Shown piece after piece: positions 58,329-64,000 of a stretch of DNA of 64,000 nucleotides (the stretch's first letter is position 1; every line of letters begins with the position of its first letter). The position numbers were made by a program, and so were the translations under genes. The stretch comes from Algoriphagus litoralis (GTDB lineage Bacteria; Bacteroidota; Bacteroidia; Cytophagales; Cyclobacteriaceae): positions 248,001 through 312,000 of the forward strand of contig NZ_QGOL01000006.1 in NCBI RefSeq assembly GCF_003259255.1, written 5' to 3'. Below the pieces are notes generated by a model that was not told where the DNA came from, did not search any database, and was given only the letters and a program-made list of their open reading frames with translations.

Positions 58329-59444
58329 TTATTTTTTCTGAAATACCCGAACATAATCCACCTTCATCTCCTGAGGAAATACGGTACTCCCGTCCGGATT
58401 TCCAGGCCAAGTCCCACCCACTGCCACATTTAGGATAAAGAAAAAGGGTTTATGAAACTCTTCGAGTCCGCCAGGAGTGATATCTATCACGTGATATTTT
58501 ACCCCATCCAATAGCCAGATGATCTCTTTTTCGGTCCAGTCGATGGAGAAAACATGGTATTCGTCATTGAATATGCCAAAGGGAAGTTTGGTGCTCCCAC
58601 CGTAGTTTGCATAGTTTCCATTATTGTCCCAGTGGACAGTGCCATGGACGGTCGCGTCTTGGTTGTCTTTGTTGCCACCGATCATTTCCATGATATCGAT
58701 TTCACCACATTTTGGCCAGCTGACCTCAGAAATATTTTCTCCAAGCATCCAAAGCGCAGGCCAAAGACCCTGCCCTTTGGGAAGCTTTGCCCGAATATCT
58801 ATCCGACCATAGGTAAACGCCTTCTTACCCTTAGTGATCAGCCTCGATGAAGTATAAGGTTTGCCATTTACGGTTTCCCGCTTTGCAGTAATAGTCAAAT
58901 TACCATCTTGGATACTGGTATTTTCTCTTTTGTAATACTCAAGCTCCTGATTTCCCCAGCCACATAGATCCGGACATCCATCTCCAAGTTCAAAAGTCCA
59001 GTCTGAGGAAAGTTCAGTCCCAGAAAACTCGTCTGACCAGACCAAATTATATCCCTCGTAACTGTCGGGACTGGTATAGCCTGCATTTGGACCTAGCCCT
59101 AACGCTGCCGCATTCATACTGATGGTCTGGGAGGAGACTACAAACTCAGTCTCGGTAGCGTGGGCCTGAACAACCAGAATAAAATTTCCTCGCTCCGTGT
59201 ACGTGTGAGTTGCAGAATTGCCCTCGACCTGCCGAGTGGCTTCACCTGGAGTACCAAAATTGACCTTGAAAAAGTTGGTATTCTCGGCAGAGAAATTAGC
59301 TCTCACCACACCTTCTCCCAAATATTCGACAGTTACTTCAATGTTATCCGGCAGTTTGACTGGAGCTTCAGTTGAATCTTCAGCGCAAGAAATGAGAAAA
59401 ATTGCAATAAGAAATAAGCCGGCAAATCCGATTAGTTTATTCAT
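58329..59444 (-). CDS. GH16 endo-beta-glucanase lipoprotein (laminarinase-like)
   Basis: 371 residues from ATG 59444 (MNKLIGFAGLFLIAIFLISC), a lipoprotein signal with lipobox L-I-S-C; the upstream open codons are ignored. An N-terminal Ig/PKD-like domain (VRANFSAENTNFFKVNFGTPGEATRQVEG...HTYTERGNFILVVQA) precedes the GH16 domain: NLVWSDEFSGTELSSDWTFELGDG, the catalytic EIDIMEM, and TVHGTVHW plus the carboxy-terminal VDYVRVFQ. It should cleave beta-1,3 or beta-1,3/1,4 glucans at the cell surface. Algal laminarin is a usual substrate for such enzymes. No SusC/D genes are nearby. Confidence 0.9.
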   Translation of the reverse strand: MNKLIGFAGLFLIAIFLISCAEDSTEAPVKLPDNIEVTVEYLGEGVVRANFSAENTNFFKVNFGTPGEATRQVEGNSATHTYTERGNFILVVQAHATETEFVVSSQTISMNAAALGLGPNAGYTSPDSYEGYNLVWSDEFSGTELSSDWTFELGDGCPDLCGWGNQELEYYKRENTSIQDGNLTITAKRETVNGKPYTSSRLITKGKKAFTYGRIDIRAKLPKGQGLWPALWMLGENISEVSWPKCGEIDIMEMIGGNKDNQDATVHGTVHWDNNGNYANYGGSTKLPFGIFNDEYHVFSIDWTEKEIIWLLDGVKYHVIDITPGGLEEFHKPFFFILNVAVGGTWPGNPDGSTVFPQEMKVDYVRVFQKK

Positions 59445-59494
59445 GGGTTTATGTATTTCCTCTGAATATAATCGGAAAAACTCTTCCAAAAAAA

Positions 59495-60298
59495 TCAGGC
59501 AGGGAGCCCTTTTGAAGTAAAATCGGGAGCACTGGGTCTCCCGATTTTCTGAATAAAATAAATCATTAATCCCAGCTGACCAATCTCAAAGAAGGTTAGC
59601 GGAACCAACCCGAAAATGAGCCCGATTCCCGAGAAGATTAAAATCCCGGCAATCAGTCCCAATGCTCCAATTACTTGAGAAATACCAAACTTTAGATTTT
59701 TGTAACCAAAGTAACTTGCACCAATAAAAGCATATCCCAAACCAAATGCCTCGATTTTGACCCAATAATAGTCTTGGATAGTCAGCATGGATGTGAAGAG
59801 AGAAATCAGATCCATGGTATAAAACACCACATTGAACCCGATCATCACCCATAGGGCTATTTTCAGGAATCTATTAGGGAAATACCTAACCAAGGCTAAA
59901 ATACCTCCCAGAAACCCAACATAACTCAGGAAGGTAATCAACTTCACACTAGCAAAAGCATTTCTGTTTTCAACAAATCCGTCTTCAATCCATTCGTATT
60001 CCATTCCGATTTCATAAAAGGCCATAAAGAAATAAAGCAAACCAGAGGCAAAAGCCAAATACAAATAGGATGGCACCTTTTGTTCCTCTCTTTCTATTCC
60101 ATTATTCACTTCCTCCCACCGGTAATCCAAGGCTTCAAACAACGCCTTAACGGTGTAGCTTCTGGGAGTCACCTCCCCTGCCTCAATGCGCTGAATCGTT
60201 CGCACATTCAAGTTGCACTTCTCGACCAGTTCTTCCTGTGTCAGACCTTTGGCTTTTCTCAGTTCAGAGATTTTCTTGCCCAATTGTGGTTGCTTCAT
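59495..60298 (-). CDS. XRE-type HTH regulator with C-terminal membrane domain
   Basis: 267 residues from ATG 60298 (MKQPQLGKKISELRKAKGLTQEELVEKCNLNVRTIQRIEAGEVTPRSYTVKALFEAL), an HTH_3 domain in the first 65 residues. It is followed by about six hydrophobic helices (LYLAFASGLLYFFMAFYEIG, LITFLSYVGFLGGILALVRYF, IALWVMIGFNVVFYTMDLISLF, VIGALGLIAGILIFSGIGLIF and others). Such DNA-binding/membrane hybrids probably sense an envelope signal. Target genes unknown. It is separated by 50 bases from the GH16 gene and probably not co-transcribed. Confidence 0.85.
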   Translation of the reverse strand: MKQPQLGKKISELRKAKGLTQEELVEKCNLNVRTIQRIEAGEVTPRSYTVKALFEALDYRWEEVNNGIEREEQKVPSYLYLAFASGLLYFFMAFYEIGMEYEWIEDGFVENRNAFASVKLITFLSYVGFLGGILALVRYFPNRFLKIALWVMIGFNVVFYTMDLISLFTSMLTIQDYYWVKIEAFGLGYAFIGASYFGYKNLKFGISQVIGALGLIAGILIFSGIGLIFGLVPLTFFEIGQLGLMIYFIQKIGRPSAPDFTSKGLPA

Positions 60299-60481
60299 TT
60301 GTAGTAGATTTTGATTAACCATGGCAAGTTCTGGGATTGATTTTTAAAGCAGGACGTAAGCAACTCGGATTTGACCCGACATTGACCCGACATTTGAATT
60401 GGAGCTTGAAAATAGGGAATTCTAACTTTTTGATTTGAAAATTGGGAAATTACAAGATTGAAAAATTGGAAAGTTTTCAGC

Positions 60482-61348
60482 CTAAATCAGCGGCAAAACT
60501 TTCTTTAACGCAGGATTCCGATTTGCTGATTTCCAGATCAGCGAAAGCTCCGTAAACTGGGGAATTCCAGGAATCTCCATAAAGCGAACCCTGAGATCAT
60601 AGCCCTCTTTGAGCGAAGTGGGAACAATGGCTATTCCAAGCCCATTTTCCACCAATCTGAATATCGTCAAGGCATGGACTGACTTGTGTCTGATTTTAGG
60701 AGAAAATCCAGAATCTCTGCAGATACTCATGATTTGCTCGTAGTAATAATTTGAATATCCGCTGGAGAAAAGAATGAAAGATTCTTCCTTAAACTGATTA
60801 ACGGATCGAAAATCCGATACTTCAATGGGATGATTTTCCGGAACTACAATCGAGAATGTATCCCGTAAAATTGGCCGCATGTCCAGGTCCTCAGGGACCG
60901 AGGCTAAGCGGACAAACCCAAGATCCAGTTTGTCCTTTTGGATCATTTCTACTTGGACAGCATTACTCAATTCCTCCAGAGTTGTGGAAATCAATGGGTA
61001 TTCTGTATTGATTCTGTTCAGCAAATCCGGTAAGACCCGATTGGAGGCAGAACCCAAAAACCCAAAACGCAACTCGCCTACTTTTCCCGATTCGATCAGT
61101 TTTAGCTGGATTTGGGTCGAATCCAGATGATTGATTACAAAATCAACTTCACCCTTCAGGAAAGCCCCTGCGACAGTCAATTCCACGTGCTTTTTGTCCC
61201 GCTCAAAAAGTTGAACTCCGAGCAATTCCTCCAACTGCTTAATCTGCCGACTGAGCCCGGGTTGGGAAATAAACAATCGCTCAGCAGCCTTCCTGTAGTT
61301 TAATTCCTCGGCGACTGCCTGAAAATATAGTAAATGCCTCAGTTCCAT
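60482..61348 (-). CDS. LysR-family transcriptional regulator, divergent from hutH
   Basis: 288 residues. N-terminal HTH MELRHLLYFQAVAEELNYRKAAERLFISQPGLSRQIKQLEELLGVQLFERDKK is the standard LysR form; residues 90-288 are the effector-binding domain (LRFGFLGSASNRVLPDLLNRI, then IVPENHPIEV and GLGIAIVPTSLK). It reads away from hutH across a 216-base shared region with a palindromic site, so it probably controls the histidine-degradation genes; the effector would then be a histidine-pathway intermediate such as urocanate. The regulator type is unusual for hut, where HutC is more common. Confidence 0.93.
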   Translation of the reverse strand: MELRHLLYFQAVAEELNYRKAAERLFISQPGLSRQIKQLEELLGVQLFERDKKHVELTVAGAFLKGEVDFVINHLDSTQIQLKLIESGKVGELRFGFLGSASNRVLPDLLNRINTEYPLISTTLEELSNAVQVEMIQKDKLDLGFVRLASVPEDLDMRPILRDTFSIVVPENHPIEVSDFRSVNQFKEESFILFSSGYSNYYYEQIMSICRDSGFSPKIRHKSVHALTIFRLVENGLGIAIVPTSLKEGYDLRVRFMEIPGIPQFTELSLIWKSANRNPALKKVLPLI

Positions 61349-61365
61349 TGATGCTTTCTAGTTAT

Positions 61366-61396
61366 TGCTTATTAACAAAAATAGTATCAATAAGCA
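61366..61396. promoter_or_regulatory. Palindromic operator candidate in the LysR-hutH intergenic region
   Basis: Inverted repeat TGCTTATT (61366-61373) and AATAAGCA (61389-61396), 15-base spacer, just upstream of the LysR start codon and about 170 bases before hutH. Spacing and A/T-rich centre suit a LysR-type binding site. Confidence 0.5.
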
Positions 61397-61410
61397 TCAA
61401 TGCAAATCGG

Positions 61411-61418
61411 TAATTTTG
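61411..61418 (+). promoter_or_regulatory. Bacteroidota -7 promoter element candidate for hut genes
   Basis: TAATTTTG matches TAnnTTTG, the Bacteroidota -7 consensus. A matching TTTG -33 box at the right distance (about 19 bases upstream) is not evident, which weakens the call. It lies 147 bases before hutH. Confidence 0.4.
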
Positions 61419-61564
61419 AATGATAAACCATGGAGGTCTCTAGGAATTCGAAGGTTTTGGAATTGATTTAAAATTCCGTCCCGGTATGTAGGTCCACGCA
61501 CGCGTAATTCTATCCCACAACTAATGCTTTGAGGTTTTTAAATGCAGCAAAGCACATCAACACT

Positions 61565-63130
61565 ATGAAAACATTCCACTACGGACAAGATCTTCTGACT
61601 TCTTCTTTGGCGCTGAAGCTTGCCCGAAAAGAAATCAAGGGGATCTTCAGTCCAGAAACCATCGGAAAAGTAAATGCCTCTGCGGCCGCTGTGGCACAAA
61701 TTGCCAAAGGTGAAAAGGCGGTCTATGGCATAAATACCGGATTTGGGCCACTTTGTACGACACGCATTTCAGCAGATGACACCACGACTCTTCAGGAAAA
61801 TCTACTCAAAAGTCATGCTGTCGGTGTTGGGGATTACATTCCTGAGGAAATTTCCCGTCTGATGCTCACTTTGAAAATCCATGCACTGGCGCAAGGGTTC
61901 TCAGGAATCAGACTCGAGACATTGGAAAGAATGCAATGGATGCTAGAACATGATATAATTCCGGTAGTCCCTGAGCAAGGTTCGGTAGGTGCGTCCGGCG
62001 ATCTGGCACCGCTTTCGCATCTTTTTTTGCCCTTGATCGGTTTGGGCAAAGTTCATTTCGCGGGCGAGGTAACCTCTACACGAAAAGCGCTGGCCCATTA
62101 CTCCAAAAAACCACTTTCGCTTGGTCCAAAAGAAGGTTTGGCACTGATCAACGGTACTCAATTTATGGCGGCTTTTGGTGTGAAAATCGTCGATCGCCTC
62201 TACAACCTCCTCACCCACGCCAATATCACAGGTGCGATGATGATCGAAGGCTTGATGGGATCGATCAAACCTTTTACAGCTCAACTGCATCAATTGCGAC
62301 CTTTTGCAGGAAACCAGCATGTCGCCCAAAGCATCCTCAATCTCCTACATGAATCAGAAATCGTCAATTCACATTTGAATTGCGCTCGAGTCCAAGACCC
62401 CTACTCTCTCCGTTGTATGCCTCAGGTGCATGGTGCCAGCTGGAATGCTTGGCTTCACCTCAAGGAAAGTATCGAAACTGAAATCAACTCAGTTACTGAC
62501 AATCCGGTGGTTTTTGATGCAGACAACACGATTTCCGGAGGGAATTTTCACGGGCAGCCAATCGCCCTGCCCTTGGATTATGCCTGTCTTGCAGCTTCAG
62601 AAATTGGGAATATTTCTGATCGTAGAATCTATCTTTCCATTGAAGGAGATACCCCGGGCGTCCCCAAACTTTTACTCAAAGAAACTGGGCTGAATTCCGG
62701 TCTGATGATTCCTCAATACACCACGGCAGCTTTGGCTTCGGAAAATAAAGGGCTCTGTTTCCCTGCTTCGGCAGATTCCATTCCTACTTCACTTGGGCAG
62801 GAAGATCATGTGAGTATGGGTAGTATTGGCGCGAGAAAAGCACTCAGAGTCATTGGAAATGTGGAAAAAATCTTGGGGATCGAGCTTTTCTATGCAGCTC
62901 AGGCCATGGACTATCATGCTCCGCTGAAATCAGGAAAAATCATGACCGCAATTTACGAGCAGGTCAGAGAATCGATTAATCCCGTGGTTTCAGATCGAAT
63001 CTTATACGAAGACATGGAGACTGCTATTGAATTAGTGAAAAGCGGGGAATTGATCGCTTTGGCAAAAAAGGTGGCTAAAAATGAAGGTTTGGCTTTTGAA
63101 ACCGAATGGAGCAAATTGTTTGAATATTAA
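61565..63130 (+). CDS. hutH: Histidine ammonia-lyase
   Basis: 521 residues from ATG 61565 (MKTFHYGQ); the frame is open 12 codons upstream, but this start matches the family. The MIO electrophile forms from A143-S144-G145 in GSVGASGDLAPLSHL. Other marks: YGINTGFGPL, QENLLKSHAVGVG, PKEGLALINGTQFM, and late FHGQPIAL, QEDHVSMGSIGARKAL. It converts histidine to urocanate, first step of histidine breakdown. hutI follows 102 bases downstream. hutU is not in the window. Confidence 0.97.
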   Translation: MKTFHYGQDLLTSSLALKLARKEIKGIFSPETIGKVNASAAAVAQIAKGEKAVYGINTGFGPLCTTRISADDTTTLQENLLKSHAVGVGDYIPEEISRLMLTLKIHALAQGFSGIRLETLERMQWMLEHDIIPVVPEQGSVGASGDLAPLSHLFLPLIGLGKVHFAGEVTSTRKALAHYSKKPLSLGPKEGLALINGTQFMAAFGVKIVDRLYNLLTHANITGAMMIEGLMGSIKPFTAQLHQLRPFAGNQHVAQSILNLLHESEIVNSHLNCARVQDPYSLRCMPQVHGASWNAWLHLKESIETEINSVTDNPVVFDADNTISGGNFHGQPIALPLDYACLAASEIGNISDRRIYLSIEGDTPGVPKLLLKETGLNSGLMIPQYTTAALASENKGLCFPASADSIPTSLGQEDHVSMGSIGARKALRVIGNVEKILGIELFYAAQAMDYHAPLKSGKIMTAIYEQVRESINPVVSDRILYEDMETAIELVKSGELIALAKKVAKNEGLAFETEWSKLFEY

Positions 63131-63134
63131 ATTC

Positions 63135-63225
63135 TCCCACAGATTTTCACCGATAAAATCACAGATCCACACAGATTTAAAATCAGTGAAAATCTGTGGC
63201 CTTTTCTGTGTTAATCTGTGGGAAA
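63135..63225. repeat. Nested palindromes between hutH and hutI
   Basis: CCACAGATTTTCAC (63137-63150) and GTGAAAATCTGTGG (63186-63199) form a perfect 14-bp inverted repeat. Additional copies of CACAGAT/ATCTGTG occur inside and outside (CACAGAT at 63160, CACAGATTT at 63170, AATCTGTGGGA at 63213-63223). The unit CACAGATTT...AAATCTGTG is a well-known mobile-type intergenic repeat of Bacteroidota. It may act as an mRNA-stabilising or attenuating structure between the two hut genes. Confidence 0.75.
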
Positions 63226-63232
63226 CAAAAAC

Positions 63233-64000
63233 ATGAAAAACTTAAAACTAATCGGCCCGATTACCCAACTGCTTACCCTTGACAAGCTTCCACTGAAGGG
63301 AGCTTTGAAAGACGAGCAACTTGACCTGATTTCTGAGGCTGGAATCCTGATTGAAGGTGATAAATTTCTTCAAGTAGGACCTTGGCAAAAGCTCAAAAAT
63401 GAGTTTCCCGATGCAGAACTTTTCAATTTAGATGGAGAATATGTGGCGATCCCAGGACTGGTCGATTGCCACACGCATATCTGCTTTGGAGGCAGCAGAG
63501 CCAAAGATTTCGCCATGCGCAATGCTGGAAAAAGCTACCTCGAAATCGCTGAGTCGGGTGGTGGAATTTGGGATACCGTCAACCAAACGCGGAAACTGAG
63601 CTTGGAAGACCTTGCCAAAATAACGGCCAAACATGCTAATCGCCACCTTTTCGAAGGAGTTACTACCATCGAGGTGAAAAGCGGTTATGGACTTTCAGTG
63701 GACAAGGAACTTAAGATGCTTCGAGCCATTCAACTTGCGAATCTATCCACTTCAGCGGATTTGATCCCTACTTGTCTTGCCGCCCACATGAAACCCAAAG
63801 ATTTCGAAGGGTCAAATTCGGAGTATTTGGAATTGATCTCTACCAAACTTTTTCCCGTTCTCAAAAATGAAAACCTCACCAATCGAATCGATGCCTTTGT
63901 GGAGAAAAGCGCATTTTCAGCTGATGAGATTAGTCCTTACTTCGAGAAGGCCAAGGAAATGGGGTTTGAACTTACAGTCCATGCAGATCAATTTTCCACA
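63233..64000 (+). CDS. hutI: Imidazolonepropionase, N-terminal part (3' end outside window)
   Basis: 256 codons to the window end. Begins ATG 63233 (MKNLKLIGPITQLLTLDKL). Metal-binding H-x-H follows PGLVD in IPGLVDCHTHICFGGSRAKDF, with the substrate-binding RAKDFAMR stretch and SGGGIWDTVNQTRKLS, EGVTTIEVKSGYGL, and a late DPGL-like HADQ (LTVHADQFST). It hydrolyses 4-imidazolone-5-propanoate in histidine degradation. The frame stays open to the last base, so the gene continues outside. Confidence 0.95.
   Translation, partial: MKNLKLIGPITQLLTLDKLPLKGALKDEQLDLISEAGILIEGDKFLQVGPWQKLKNEFPDAELFNLDGEYVAIPGLVDCHTHICFGGSRAKDFAMRNAGKSYLEIAESGGGIWDTVNQTRKLSLEDLAKITAKHANRHLFEGVTTIEVKSGYGLSVDKELKMLRAIQLANLSTSADLIPTCLAAHMKPKDFEGSNSEYLELISTKLFPVLKNENLTNRIDAFVEKSAFSADEISPYFEKAKEMGFELTVHADQFST

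Noticed and set aside
1..64000. tRNA, rRNA, riboswitch or CRISPR features
   Set aside because: Scanning the intergenic regions by eye gave no T-loop/anticodon pattern or known riboswitch core; short or divergent RNA genes could still be missed without a covariance search.

Overview
The window looks like a chromosomal segment of a Bacteroidota bacterium, most likely order Cytophagales and close to the Cyclobacteriaceae (Algoriphagus-like). This rests on the protein families: OmpA with an N-terminal barrel, PorT-like barrels, 'putative porin', YaiO barrels, LTA-synthase-like sulfatase, menaquinone genes and DUF6909. Weak Shine-Dalgarno sites, a TAnnTTTG-type -7 box and many short tandem and palindromic intergenic repeats agree with it. 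The placement is inferred from protein resemblance only; no rRNA or tRNA gene was seen.

Layout. 1-6.0 kb: the 3' end of topA, then envelope genes on the minus strand (Phenol_MetA-type barrel, two-gene OmpA operon). 6.1-12.9 kb: a CobB-type sirtuin, then a five-gene metabolic operon (flavin monooxygenase, serine hydrolase, YfcC-type carrier, aldo/keto reductase, MFS exporter). 13-19 kb: a tandem ferredoxin-like-fold secreted protein, a Tat-exported HisC-like aminotransferase coupled to a GNAT, a DnaQ/GIY-YIG fusion nuclease, and a secreted AbgB-like M20 amidohydrolase. 19.0-21.9 kb: a foreign-looking, AT-rich accessory stretch with three small unknown genes. One of them has the boundary signature of an integron gene cassette. 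The stretch also holds REP-like palindromes, a long perfect inverted repeat and a 21-bp tandem array.

22.4-27.3 kb: the most unusual coding region. A 679-aa protein made of a very long amphipathic helical region plus a HEMTHIWQ zincin domain abuts a TTG-started 302-aa protein that looks like a caspase-fold (C25/CHAT-type) cysteine peptidase. Upstream lies a DUF6909 protein with a nucleoside-phosphorylase-like C-terminus. 27.7-33 kb: barrel protein, msrA, DUF3253, a phospholipid-methyltransferase-like enzyme, and an LTA-synthase-like sulfatase. 31.9-37.7 kb: a tightly coupled minus-strand operon (single-domain response regulator, membrane-anchored HEAT protein, GT2 polysaccharide synthase, TPR/YaiO barrel, unknown membrane protein) that looks like a synthase-dependent exopolysaccharide system with its own regulator.

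38-44.8 kb: three tandem exported amidohydrolase paralogues, only the middle one with metal ligands, then an M28 glutamate-carboxypeptidase-like enzyme. Together with the AbgB-like protein this suggests peptide or N-acyl amino acid scavenging. 44.9-54.9 kb: GMC oxidoreductase, MacB-type permease, miaE, putative porin/lpxK, Nif3/zinc-ribbon pair and a phosphatase. 55-58.3 kb: a menaquinone operon (hotdog thioesterase, menF, menD) with 4-nt overlaps. 58.3-64 kb: a GH16 lipoprotein, a membrane-anchored XRE regulator, and a LysR regulator divergent from the histidine utilisation genes hutH and hutI (cut off at the window end).
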